Source of the DNA: Buddleja alternifolia
Taxonomy: Eukaryota; Streptophyta; Magnoliopsida; Lamiales; Scrophulariaceae
Assembly: GCA_019426215.1 (NCBI GenBank)
Contig: CM033397.1
Coordinates: forward strand, 25,112,480 to 25,176,479
Direction: 5' to 3'
Length of the DNA: 64,000 bases
The notes beneath the pieces are model-generated. The model saw only the letters and a list, made by a program, of their open reading frames with translations. It was not told where the DNA came from and ran no database searches. Both the position numbers and the translations under genes were made by a program. The first letter of the stretch is position 1; each line of letters opens with the position of its first letter. This document shows, in pieces, positions 45,470 through 56,989 of this stretch.

Positions 45470-46567
45470 TCAAGCACTGGCTCGACTGGACCACTTATCG
45501 ATGTAGCTGGAGTGGATCAAGGAGTACGCCTGCGTGCTCGCGTTTCTTCTTCTTCTTCTACTTATTTTTCTTCTTGAGGGAAGATAAACACTGGAGGGGG
45601 AGAGGGAGACTTAGGAGAAAGAGAGGGAGACTTCTGCTTCTTCTAGGGCTCCTACTTTTTCTGCTTCTTTGCTGGCTTGGTTGGTTCAACGACTTTCAAG
45701 GTGATTTTTCGTTTTGGTCGCTTAACCACCACCTCTTCTTCCGATGATGATGAAGACAAAGACGCTTGCTCTTCATCATCGCTTCGAACAACTCCTTCGG
45801 TAAGAAGTCGCTCATGCTCTTCTTTGGGAACTGCTGCTCCACCACGCTTCCTTGGCCTTAGCAGCTCGCCAATCATTTTCTTTCCATAAAACTTTAACGC
45901 TGGTATTTTCTTTCCAGCAGAGTTAGTGAAACCGCTAGCGCTAAGAATTCGACTTAAAATAATCCCGTAAGGCTTGGGATTAACCGATTTGGTCATTGCT
46001 TGCTTGAATCGATTAAAAACACAAAGTTACCAATTTATCTTTAGTTTGGTTAGAATGGCCACCATCATCTTATACTGGAGGTTGAAAACTCTATCGAAGC
46101 TTTCCTTTCTGCATTCGATCACTTTGCACATATGTCCGCAAGAATGACATATTCTCCTTTCAAGTCATTTTTCTTGAAGTTGGGTTCATAGGCAGCCTCA
46201 ACTTCATCTTTCTAGATCAATGCCCAGACCTTAGTAGCATCACCAAGAGTTACACTTTCAACTTCAGCACCATCGATTGGCAAATTTAGTGGAGATGACA
46301 TCAGAGAAGGGGTGAGGACGAAGGTCTCACGGGCGAAGGGAAAGACGCAGGAAATGGAGTTTCCGTTGTCAGAGATTTTTGCGTTCTTGGAGAAGAATAA
46401 GGTTTCTTCCTCAAAAAATTTGAAAACGGCAGTTATCATGTCGCGTAAACCAGACTCCTGGACAAGTGGAAGAACAGTCCATAGTCCCAGTTAACAAGAA
46501 AACCGGCGTTAACAGTGACTGGTTTTTCTGATTTGGAAGATTTTTTGGCAGCAGATTTGGGTGCCAT
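45470..46567 (-). pseudogene. E3 ORF2, exon 1 (N-terminal part)
   Basis: The start ATG at 46565-46567 opens MAPKSAAKKSSKSEKPVTV, close to the E2 start. A deletion and frameshift near 46470 precede FFEEETLFFSKNAKISDNGN. FPFARETFVLTPSLMSSPLN, NPKPYGIILSRILSASGFTN and the basic KRPKRKITLKVVEP tail follow. Further breaks occur near 46215 and 46150. The upstream spacer (46568-47440) keeps the G-box and TATA-like motifs. The ORF is cut at 45470 by the island and resumes at 40213. Confidence 0.6.
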
Positions 46568-47440
46568 TGATGAAAGGTTAAATTTTTTCTGAAAGAGAGA
46601 TAATTTTTGCCTTGAGAGAGAATGAGATTTTACAGCAAAGAGAATTTAGGAGTGATAAAGTTTTACTGTAGAGGTCGTGAGGAGTTTAAATAGAAGGAAA
46701 AAATAACTCCTCAACTGGTAGATAAATGACACGTGTACATAAGTTAATTTTGAAAATAATAAAAAGTCAATCTGAGCCGTTTACTCATAAAGACGGATGT
46801 CAAAAAGTGCGATAAAATGGGTAACTACTGTGGAATATAATGGTTTGAAATCCGCAGTTACCTTTTCAAAAATGTTTGAATAAATTTTAAATTTTCAGTG
46901 TGAAGTGCACGCACCTGATACTACACTGACACGTACTCAGACGGGTGCAGTTATTGAATCGCCTAATTTTTAGATAGGAATTCTTAACCGTTAGTTTGAT
47001 TTGACAAGCACGTGTGAGCAGTTGTCAAATCTAATCTTTTGGACTTATCCACACTCTAATTTCAGTGATGAAAACTATACATGAATTTCAGAAAAAGATT
47101 ACTTAGCGTTAAAGTGGGAATCTTTTTAACGCTGAAGTCCTTTTAGAAAATAAAATTTAATTTCTTAAGGTTAAAGATAAAATCAATTGCTTGAATTTAT
47201 AAAAAACATTTTCATTTATTAGAGATTGATTTTGTCATGCATAATAGATAAGCGCTAGTGATCAATGCATAAATTTTCAAAGTCGTTTTTGATCACAGTC
47301 GCTTATGAATTGAGATAAGTACAATTTTAAGGTTCCCCCTAAAATTGATGACTCATGTCAATAAAAAAATATGATTTAGACATAAATATAAAGTGGATTC
47401 CCCTTGAATTATATGCCTATAAAGTATGATGCTTTATGAT
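46568..47440 (-). promoter_or_regulatory. E3 pol-ORF2 spacer with promoter-like motifs
   Basis: Same length class as in E2. G-box CACGTG at 46730-46735 and TATTTAAA at 46685-46692 (minus strand), the pair 38 nt apart as in E2 (27484-27531). No coding signal. Confidence 0.5.
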
Positions 47441-50400
47441 TTAAGCGTTTAAATCAATCATACCTAATTCACTTCTCAAAGTGAGAAAACGTTGTTCGTT
47501 GAGCGCTTTGGTGAAGATATCTGCCAGTTGTTTGTCAGTTTCAATGAAATATATGGAGATATCTTTCTTTTGAACATGGTCACGCAAGAAATTGTAGCGA
47601 ATGTCAACGTGTTTGGTTCTAGAATGAAGAACAGGATTTTGGGTCATAGCTAAAGCGCTTTGGTTATCACAAAGGATTGGGGTAGGACCTAGAATTGTTC
47701 CATAATCTCTAAGTTGTTGACTCATCCAAAGAATTTCTGCACAAAAGCTCCCAGCGGCTACGTACTCTGCTTCAGCGGTAGAAGTCGCTATCGATTGTTG
47801 TTTCTTACTATGCCACAAAATTAGTCTATCACCTGAAATTGACATGTACCACTAGTACTCTTTCTATCTATTTTGCATTCTGCAAAATCTGCTTCCTGCA
47901 AAATCTGCTTTTGAATAACCAATTAGTTCAAAAGGAGAGTCCCTTGGATACCATAAACCCACATTCTGTGTGCCTTTTAGGTACTTAAGGATTCTCTTGG
48001 TAGCATTTAAGTGAGATTCTCTTGGATCAGCTTGAAAGCGTGCAAACATGCATACTGAAAACATAATATCGGGTGTACTAGCGGTAAGATAAAGAAGTGA
48101 TCCAATGATACCTCTATAATTAGTGATATCAATTTTCTTCCCACTTTCATCTTTGTCTAGCTTAAACGTTTGGCTATTGGAATTTTAGAAGATGATGCAT
48201 TTTCCATACCAAATTTCTTAATCATATCTCTTGTATATGTAGCTTGGTTTATAAATACGCCATTTGAGAGTTGTTTAACTTGTAATACTAAGAAGAAAGT
48301 TAATTCACCCATCATGCTCATTTCAAATTGTTCTTGCATCATTTTCAAAAATTTCTCACACAATCGCTTATTAGTAGAGCCAAATATAATATCATCAACA
48401 TAAATTTGAACTAAGAGAATATCTTCATTATGGGTAATTTTAAATAACGTTGTACCAACGCTGCCTTTTGAAAAGCCTTTACCTATAAGGAAGATAGAAA
48501 GAGTGTCATACCATGCTCTTGGTGCTTGTTTATGGCCATAGAGTGCCTTATCCAATTTTTAGACCATACTTTTGCCATGGTTGTTGATGAATCCTGGAGG
48601 TTGCTCCACATAGACTTCTTCTTGGAGTTTACCATTCAGGAATGCACTCTTCACGTCCATTTGATACACTGTGAACTTGTTGAATGCGGCAAACGCTAGG
48701 AACATCCTAATCGCCACAAGATGGACTACTGGGGCATATGTCTCATCAAAATCACTACCCTCTTCTTAGCAATAACCCTGAGCGACTAATCTGGCTTTGT
48801 TTCTTATAACAATGTCATCTTCATCCATCTTGTTCCTAAAAACCCATCTAGTTCCAATAACTCCTTGGCGAGTTGGTCTTGGTACTAGCGTCCAAACCTT
48901 GCTTCTCTCAAATTGGTTAAGCTCTTCTTGCATCGCTTCTACCCAATTTGAATCACTGAGCGCTTCATCCACTTTCTTTGGTTCCATTTGAGACAAGAAA
49001 CTTGCGAACATAGCCTCATTGATTGTAGCGGACCTAGTTCTAACAGGTGCTTCAATATCTCCAATTACTAGCTCTGGTGGATGATCTCTAAGCCATTTAC
49101 GATCTGATTGGAACGGGTTGAGAGACTCTTGATTATCAATTGCTTGACCCTCATTTGCCTCTGGCGCAGTCGCTGCATCATTCACAGTTCTAATTTGCTC
49201 TTGATGATCATTCTCTTCACGATCATCAGCGATTCTGACATTATCATCATTGGTAACCTCACGAGTAACCTTAGGAATGGGCACAAAGATCTCGTCATCC
49301 TCATCATCATTACTATCATCACCAAGATTGATTTGAGACGCTTGTTGGGTAAGATCTTCAATTCCTACATTATCAAGATTAACCTTACTCGGTTCTTGGT
49401 TAGCATCATCAAACACAACATGAATGGATTCTTCAACCTTCGATTTGATCTTATTTAGGATGCAAAAACTCTTTCCATTTTTGGCATAGCCTAGAAAGAT
49501 TCTCTCATCTGCTTTAGGATCAAATGTCTTTAGGCTTTGGGATCCATTGTTATGAATGAAACATTTTGAACCAAATACATGAAAATATGAAACGTGAGGC
49601 TTACGTCCCTTCCACAACTCATATGGAGTCTTCTCATGTTTCTTGTTGATCATACACCGGTTCTGAGTGTAGCAAGCGGTATTGATAGCTTCGACCCAAA
49701 ACCTTTGAGGCAGCTTAGACTCTGTAAGCATCATCCTAGCGGCTTCTTTAAACGTTCTGTTCCGTCGCTCAGCTACTCCATTCTGTTGACGTGTTCTTGG
49801 AAAAGATTACTCATGAAGTATTCCAAGATCTATACAAAACTTCTTAATAAATTGGTTAGTAAATTTAGTTTCTCTATCGCTTCTAATTCTTGTCACCTTT
49901 GAATCTTTATAAGTTTGCAGTTGGCGAATTAGCGATGTGAGCTTGACACTAGTTTCATCTTTGGTCGCTAGGAATTCTACCCATGTATAGCTAGATAAAT
50001 CATCAACTATTACTAGCGAATACTTTTTACCACTAACACTCATGATTTGAATAAGACCAAACAAATCTAGATGCAATAGTTCAAGAACTCTAGAAGTAGA
50101 TAGGCATGGTTTCTTCTTAAAAGATGATTTAATTTGTTTACCCATTTGACATAAATCACATAAGCGATTCTTTAGAAAGGAACCCTTAGGTAATCCCTCT
50201 ACTAGATTTAGTGATATTAACTGAGAGATTGCTTTAAAGTTGAGGTGATTCATTTTTCTATGCCATAACCAACCCAATTCATTTTGACTCTTAGCAACAA
50301 AGCATGTGGGGATGTTATCAACTGTAGAATCCCAATCCACTAAATATACATTGTTTGTTCTTTTTCCTTTTAATTTAGTAGACTTAGTCTTAGCGTCGTT

Positions 50401-50697
50401 AACATAGTAGAAGTCACTTGAAAATTTTACTTCAAAGCCTTTATCATAAAATTGAATAATGCTTAACAAATTATGCTTAAGACCCTCAACATAATATACA
50501 TCACTAATCATGATGCTCCCCCGATGCATGATACCTATACCTTTGGTTTTACCTTTGGATTTATCACCGAATATAACTTGAGGACCGTTGGTTGCACGAT
50601 AGTTGACCAAGAGATCTTTTGATCCAGTCATGTGTCTTGGTGACCCACTATCGAAGTACCAAACTGAAGTATCCGTGTTGGCTCTAGGTACCTGCAT
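47441..50697 (-). pseudogene. E3 pol: protease-integrase-RT-RNase H, nearly intact
   Basis: The least damaged polymerase in the window. Landmarks: protease WYFDSGSPRHMTG (50655-50620), integrase zinc region WHRKMNHLNF with CDLCQMGKQ, integrase core HLDLFGL, RSDRETKF and [51 protein letters not shown] and IYVDDIIFGSTN (about 48385), then RNase H RLILWHSKKQQSIATSTAEA, CDNQSALAM and KHVDIRYNFL. The frame runs from 50697 with isolated stops (49807, 48766, about 48558), then a 1-nt deletion near 48175 and another break near 47860. Two stops arise by C-to-T change at Gln codons or equivalents. Confidence 0.92.
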
Positions 50698-50710
50698 TTA
50701 AAGGAAAGTT

Positions 50711-51945
50711 CTAATTCTTCTTAGGTACCCATGTTGTCTTGGGCCCTTCATTGTTAGTGACTTTGGTTTGAATTAAAACTTTAGGAACCCATATTTGCTT
50801 AGTCTTCATTATAGGAATACTGGCCTTCTTAGGTTTCACATTGTGTTGTGTGTGCTTTTTGGGTGTATAATAATATCCTCGATTATAATAATAATCATAG
50901 TCATAGTCATAATTATGATAGTAGTGATAATATGATCTAGACTGCCTTGGATATTGACGCTGGTGTTTCCTTGGCGCTGGCTTAGGAGTCGCTTTCAGCG
51001 ATTGACGCTTAGTGTTTGATTTACTTGTAGATGGATTATCCTTAGCCTTTTGAGCATTTGGATGAACCTTCTTTTGTGAATCATTCACTTTCGTTTTCTC
51101 CTTATTGCCTGAGTTGGCGTTGACCTTTTCATTTGGCCTCTCACCATTGTCGCTTGGTTCATTTAGTGTTTGACTTTGTGAACCTTTCTCAACAAAGAAA
51201 ACACCCTTTCCTTTGTTGTTCGTCGTAACCTTGGACGCTTTCAATTTTTGACCAAATTTATCACACCCTAAACCGCTCCTTTCACCAAAAAGTCTGGTTA
51301 CATTAGTCACACTATCTAGGTTTCTTGATGCTTTGGATAATGATGAGATGAGCTGCTCTGATTTGGCAAGTCTAGCGATCAGATCAGCTTCTTTCTTGAC
51401 TATTATATCAAGATCGCTTTTTAATTGAGTAATCTCACTCTAAAGTGATTGGTTCTTCTCAATGCATTGTTGCTGAACTTGCAACTCTGCTTTGAGCGTT
51501 ACTTTATCACTTGTGAGCGATGAAATAATAGCGAAGTGATTTCGATATATTTTGGCGGCATCTTGACAATCTTTATAATATTCATTAACTTTGTCAAGTA
51601 ATTCATCATACGAAAGAGGATGAGATAATTCAGTGGTTACCTTTGGTAGCGAGTCGTTAGACACTTCATCATCTCTTGCCATAAGACAAATCAACGCTGA
51701 GTCGCTTGTTGGCTCATCATCACTACTTTCATCTGATGATTCCAAATCCTCTTCAGGTGCGGAGAATGGTTCAGATTCCGCTAGCAAACCTTGTTGACGA
51801 AGGTTGCTCCTAAATTGGTTTCTATCTGCATAGTCTTGCCTTGTTGGCTTAGACACATTTGGATAAGGGCAATTTACCTGGTAGTGCCCAGGTTTTCTGC
51901 AATTATAACATAAATTAGTTTTCATTTTTTGTTCAGTGGTTAATC
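50711..51945 (-). pseudogene. E3 gag, N-terminal half deleted
   Basis: Retains the zinc knuckle CYNCRKPGHYQVNC (C-X2-C-X4-H-X4-C, 51915-51870), the acidic Ser-rich part, LICLMARDDEV, the coiled coil (51600-51440), and the basic Tyr/Asp-repeat linker to QIWVPKVLIQ. The capsid half and most of the leader present in E2 (33678 to about 32700) are missing: sequence jumps at about 51945 from the knuckle region to the leader next to the primer site. E3 therefore could not assemble its own particles. Confidence 0.85.
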
Positions 51946-51976
51946 ACTTGGAAACGCTTAGGTTTCTACTTCAACC

Positions 51977-51988
51977 GCTCTGATACCA
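51977..51988 (-). promoter_or_regulatory. E3 primer binding site (tRNA-iMet)
   Basis: TGGTATCAGAGC on minus, two bases from the LTR edge. Confidence 0.9.
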
Positions 51989-51990
51989 CT

Positions 51991-53341
51991 TGGTGGTCCC
52001 AAGTGGCATACGAAAAGGTCTAGAAGGGGGGGGCTGAATAGACCCTGAAGCCTTTTTTGACTTCAAAAATTCGTATCACTTTTAAAGATTAGAACGCTTA
52101 GAAAGCTGAGCGCTTGGGTCAGACGCTTCAGTAAAGATAACTTAGACTTAGTGATTTCAGCAATTTACCATGGTAGGGTAATGCTTAGATCGCTTAATCA
52201 GGGTTAGCACAGCGGAAATAATTTTAAAGCTTTAGCGTTCGTTTAGGTTAAATAGTCGCGCTTGTCTGGGTGATGTAATCCCAGCTACGTCCTTCTTCTC
52301 CTTTTTACTTGGAGGAAATTTACTAAGATGATTATCAAAGAATCACACAGAATCTTCTACAAGGTAGTAAATAGGTGAAAATGATCTCGGGCTCCTTGAT
52401 CACACAGATTTCAGCACCAATGAAGATCGTCTTCTACAAGCTTCTCTCACTCAGAAATGCTGCCTGTAAAGGGTTTCAACAACTTTCTCACTCAGATGAA
52501 AGGTTGAAGGTTTTATCACAAGGGTTTGTTTGTTTTTGGAAAGATCAAACAACTTGGAATATCTCAGTAAGAGTTTAGGTTTCTTCTTTGGAAGATGTTT
52601 GAGATATTTGAGACTGTATGGAATTTTTCTTGTGCATGTACGTATATCTCTATCTCTGTGTGTATGTAGGGTTTGCTGGAAGGAGGTATTTATAGGCAAT
52701 TCTTGGGATCTGTCCGTTGGACACATGTGAGAGCGTGCCTTTCACGTGACGCGTGAATATACCTTTTCTCTGACATTCCTGAAATCCTGCTGGTTCCGAC
52801 TGGACGGGAGCAGCTATAAACTTTGAAGTTCTGACAGTCTAGTCAAAAGGTAGCTTGTCCACAAGTCATGTTGGCTTATCACATTTAATGCACTTATTAG
52901 GCATTTAATGCATTTGAATTTATTTCCCGTTGGAAATAAATGTCCGTTGAATGATTGCATTTACGTCCTTTATAACTTGAGGATTTATTTCAGGTGAATC
53001 TGATACTGATCGCTAGAGTGCCTTGAGCGCTTGATCCATAAATCCTGAAATAGTCCTTTATCGTTTGACAGACGCTAAGGATAAATCTTCAACTTCTTCT
53101 GACTTCAGATGCTGATCTTCAACTTATTCTCTAATATACTCACCTAGAATTCTATTAGCGATTTGGTATCTAATACTTAATCTAAAATCTACAAAGATAA
53201 AAATTACAAGCCTCACAAAATTACATACTTTCAAACGCTTATACAATTGATCTATGAAACATAAACTTAAATATTTTTTGGGGTCTAATATAAAATCCTA
53301 TCTAGTCATCATCAAAACATCGAACATGAAATTTCCTAACA
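51991..53341 (-). repeat. outer right LTR (5' LTR of E3)
   Basis: 1351 bp, TGGTGGTCCC to CCTAACA on plus, followed by the TSD GAAAT. It is shorter than the others because about 80 bp after CGCGCTTGTCT (52257-52267) are deleted. It shares TCTCTGTGTGTATGTAGGG and nearby differences with 35428-36853, which identifies them as the E3 pair. Confidence 0.9.
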
Positions 53342-53346
53342 GAAAT

Positions 53347-53535
53347 AAACTTACCCTGAGAACTGCTCTCAACAGCAGATGTTTCTAGACGCTGAACAAT
53401 TGGTTCAACAGTCTCAAACTTCTCTGGCACTGATGGCCTTTTATTTGAGCCTCGGGACATTTTGAAGATCTTCTTGACATAAACCCCCTCAATAGGCTTT
53501 GACGCTTTAATTGGAGCATAATGAATAGTTGCCTG
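53347..53535 (-). pseudogene. E1 accessory ORF, exon upstream of the conserved intron
   Basis: 63 open codons (HYAPIKASKPIEGVYVKKIF, then ...RLETSAVESSSQ) ending in the donor G|GTAAGT (intron from 53354). They are followed across the compound insertion by exon 3 at 13643. The intron without the insertion would be only about 45 nt, shorter than usual for plants, so it may have suffered deletion. Copia element C cuts the exon at 53536; the rest of E1 would lie beyond 64000. Confidence 0.6.
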
Positions 53536-54992
53536 TGTTGGGTTTCACGATGAATAACATAAATGCAGCGGAAATGATTTCAAAATTTTTATCTTAAAAC
53601 CCAACGTTGAATTCAATTATCGCATATTCAAATTGCACGATAAACTTAACGAATAAAACTTACTCGTTAAAACAAAGTTGTTGGAGAATCTTTCTTCTTC
53701 CTCCGAATTCAAGACCTTGAAACTTTCAAATCCTCAATCCTTTGATTTGATCTTCAAAACTTGAACTTGATCCGAACAACGAAAGTATGTCATTTTTAAA
53801 TTGTCACGCACGAATCAACAATTGAAAAATTCCCACTTCTTCTCTAAAGGGGCGACGACTAGGGTTATTAGAGAGGGGAGGATTATTTTCTTCTTTCTTT
53901 CTAGGAGAGTTATGATCTTCTCTTACTTTTTCAAAGTCATATAGTCCTTATATACCTCATGACTTATTGAACAAGTCAAAATAAAAGAGCCCTGATTTAG
54001 GGCATCACATGGACGCCCACTTGGGCCTATTAGGCATCCAAAGATAGAAGCCCAGGATTTGTTTTGTTTAATTAATTTCTTATTTCAATTGATAATTTAT
54101 TATATCCAATAAATAAATTAATTAATCAAATAATCTAATTAATTAGATAAATTAATTCATAAATATATTTCGCTAGGAAATTAATTAAATACTAATCTTA
54201 TCCATATAATTAATTATTTCATCTAATGAATAATTAATTATTTAATTTATCCAATAAATTAAAACTCCTAGAATAAAATAGAAATTCCTTTTTCATTTTT
54301 CTTTGCTAATCCTTTAGCGTGACTCTTTAGGTTCGTTTTGTTTGGCAATGAGAGGAAACCAAAGGAATTGGGTAACAACTAGCCAGTCACGTGGCCCACT
54401 TCGTAACCCAAACGAAAACGAATGATAGGATCATTCCGCAACCTTTGCAATCATAAATGTTGTATATGTTTAAACCCTTTGTTCACATTCCCCGGTCAAG
54501 TGAGAGTCATCGCTTTGTCAAACTCACTGGACTTGACCATATGTTTTAATTTTAAAAATAGAGATCATTGAGATTGATTTAGTGCCTAGCACAATCATCT
54601 CTTTTGCTTTGGCCAAAGACTTTGATCTCTATTTATCTATAATCCCATAGGGTACATTCTCATTCACTTATGAGAGAACAAATCCCATATTAGATATCTG
54701 CTAAGACTACCACTTGCCCTTCAAGTCCGCATTTCGAGGTCGACCCCACCAACAGGTGAATTGGGTCTAACTACTCTAGTGCAAGACTTGACGTCACAAG
54801 TGCATTTTCAGCCTGATACTTCAGGTCAAAGGTTCACAAATACCTATTCCGCATTATCAGTTCTATCATTGACAGTCACAAAGTGAAAACTCATGTGATA
54901 GAACTGATGCGAGTCGTGTTCGAGCATATGAGTTCCACTAACGTGCCTACAGTCTCAATCTCCTATCATCCCATGATACCAGACAAGCACTC

Positions 54993-56663
54993 TGATATAT
55001 GTTATTTTTACACTAGTTTTGCCCCATTTATCGACTTAGTTTTGATTGTTTCCTTGATAATTTGATCACATATGATACTTTGACCCTTGTTTTTTCATAT
55101 TTTATAGAATAACATAACATTTGGAGGAAAAGAACAAGGATTGAAGGTAAATCATGCATCAAGAAACAAACTGTCAACGCAGTGCTAGAGTTTATGGAAT
55201 AGATTTCTCTACCCATGTCCAAATTACACACTTAGTATACCAATGGAAAGATAAGAGGCACAGGTACATTTCTTATGTTGAAGACAAAGATCAGATATGT
55301 AGGGAAGGAGGTGAAAACGTCATCGGAAGAGGCGTCTTACGATGGAGTTTTCTCATTCAGTGACTTGTGAGACAATTTTATCATCTTTAACGTTTGATTT
55401 TGGTTTTGGTGTCTTCTTGAAAGTTGTAGATATTTGGTTTAGGATTCTATAGCAACTTGAATCAGCTTATTCCGACATCGGTAGAGAAAGTTATACATAT
55501 TTTACCAAAGCTGGCCGGAGCAGCAAGGGATGAACGCCGAGGCGTTCATTCACGAACGCCGCGGCGTTCACATGCAGTAGCCAACGCCGCGGCGTTCACA
55601 TGCAGTAGCCAACGCCGCGGCGTTCAACCACTAATGCCGCGGTGTTCAAGGTGGCGGACTTGGCCTATAAATAGACCATCAGGTCATTTGGACGAAAAAA
55701 AGCCCTAAATACACTCTAAATAGCCTAGAGGGGCAGCCACACACCAAAAAGGGGAGAGAGAGCTTGGGAGAGGAGGATTGAAGGTCATAACGACTCTTTG
55801 AAGGCCCAGATTTGCAAGACGACGGAGAATTCAACGAGGGATCAAAATCATCACAATTATTCGGGAGTTTCTACATCTTTATTTCTTAACTTTGTCCAAC
55901 TCTCTAATATGATTTGTATGATTCAGATCCATACTTATGACATGAATATGAGCTAAACATTATGATTAAGGCCTTGGCTAGGCCATTTATGTTATTGTGA
56001 TTGTTGTTGTTTTGGTATTTATTGGATTAATGTTGGTTTTAGTTATGTATTCAATATTTGATCTCCATGCTTCACTTGTTTGATCACCAAGTGTTCGATA
56101 AAATGCCTAGGTTGTAGATCGAGAGATAATAACCTAGGGAAGATATAAACATTGAATACTCTATAGTTAAACCGACTAGAGATAGACTCTGTTTCTTTAG
56201 GTGGCTTTCCATTTAACGTGGGGAATTCCTAGACCGTATATGCATCTTTGTTAAGCCGGGTTTTCATATAGAGATATATAGGAAATCGTTAACAAAGGTA
56301 GGGTTGCTATGCCAAGAGATTGGGTAGCACGTATGTTAGGGAATTTCGCCTTGACTAAATCAATCTAATAATCCAATAGAACCTAAATCACAATCGAAAT
56401 ACATAAATGGTTGAACCATGTGCCTTAATCGCTTCTCTTCTATCGTTTCTTCCACTTATTTGGTTATAACTTATTTTAGTGCTTAACTTAGTTAAATTAG
56501 TTTAAATCAAACCTTTTATCGACCGATTTAACTTAGACTTGAGTAATATAGTAGTCTTGGTACTTAGATTATAGTTGTCCCTGCGGATACGATAACCCTG
56601 GACTTAAACATCCACTTTACTACTTACACGATCTAGTTCTCTTGCTAGGATTTTGTCGTGTCA
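54993..56663 (+). mobile_element. solo LTR of a third Athila/Tat-like gypsy family
   Basis: 1671 bp, starting TGATATATG and ending TCGTGTCA, flanked by the 5-bp duplication CACTC (54988-54992 and 56664-56668). Its last 120 bp (ACGATAACCC...GGACTTA...GCTAGGATTTTGT) resemble the end of the element A LTR, which gives orientation and clade. It has a TATA box (CCTATAAATAG, about 55663-55673) preceded by five GAACGCCGCGGCGTTC-type palindromes. No internal region remains, so it arose by LTR-LTR recombination. Confidence 0.92.
55532..55646 (+). repeat. palindrome cluster in the solo LTR, consensus AACGCCGCGGCGTT
   Basis: Five copies: 55532-55547, 55554-55569 (perfect 16-mer), 55583-55596, 55611-55624 (the last two in a 28-bp tandem repeat with CACATGCAGTAGCC) and 55633-55646 (decayed by C-to-T changes on both strands). 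The cluster ends about 20 bp upstream of the TATA box. Confidence 0.93.
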
Positions 56664-56974
56664 CACTCCCATGTCAGAGCTAAGATTGTACAAGTATTCG
56701 AGGTCTTTATTTGCCCATTAAAGATTTCATATAACTTGCGAACTAGTTTTAGTAATCAAGGTCGATCTCTCTAGTGCCCATCTTCTTAGCCCATAGGAAG
56801 TAGAGGGATCGCACTGAAAACAAGGGCAAAGCGTTTTTACACAACTTACGGATGCAGATAAGAATTAAGTGAAAAACTAAGTAATGTCTTTTATAAATTA
56901 TAATTTAAGTTCAATATAAGATAGATGCCCTACATATTCTATCATGTATGGCATCTAAGGGCATAATCCTAACA

Positions 56975-56989
56975 ATCTCCCACTTGCAC
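56975..56989 (-). promoter_or_regulatory. element C polypurine tract
   Basis: The complement of ATCTCCCACTTGCAC, next to the LTR edge and just after the pol stop codon. Confidence 0.75.

Larger units (their letters stand above)
13681..53341 (-). mobile_element. compound Sirevirus-type copia element (E2 + E3), three LTR zones
   Basis: Flanked by one 5-bp direct repeat, GAAAT (13676-13680 and 53342-53346), and inserted in an intron of the E1 accessory ORF. Order on plus: LTR 13681-15185, E2 body, primer site 33779-33790, LTR zone 33793-36853, E3 body, primer site 51977-51988, LTR 51991-53341. Only the outer ends share a TSD; the inner junctions do not. This is expected for unequal recombination between related copies, not for two independent insertions. 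Lineage evidence: gag with zinc knuckle then a LICLMARDD coiled-coil region, the IWVPK linker, IYVDDIIFGSTN in RT, and an iMet primer. Confidence 0.85.
53536..56974 (-). repeat. element C 3' LTR, interrupted
   Basis: About 1763 bp of LTR split by the solo LTR at 54993-56663 and its duplicated CACTC. The first kilobase matches the right LTR at 62973-64000 closely throughout, including the AT-rich block (54060-54260) and the segment around GTGGCCCACTTCGTAACCCA. Confidence 0.88.

Noticed and set aside
45159..45494. Minus-strand ORF with hydrophobic runs, considered as a membrane protein
   Set aside because: Crosses the junction between island and E3 ORF2 and has AT-rich composition; probably a chance frame.
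35428..53341. E3 as an independent insertion nested in the 5' LTR of E2
   Set aside because: The flanks of E3 do not match (CTCTA against GAAAT), and the missing U3 of the E2 LTR does not resume after 53341, where E1 sequence continues.
55583..55624. CRISPR-like short regular repeats (28-bp unit)
   Set aside because: Only two units, palindromic core, inside a plant LTR; no spacers or cas genes.
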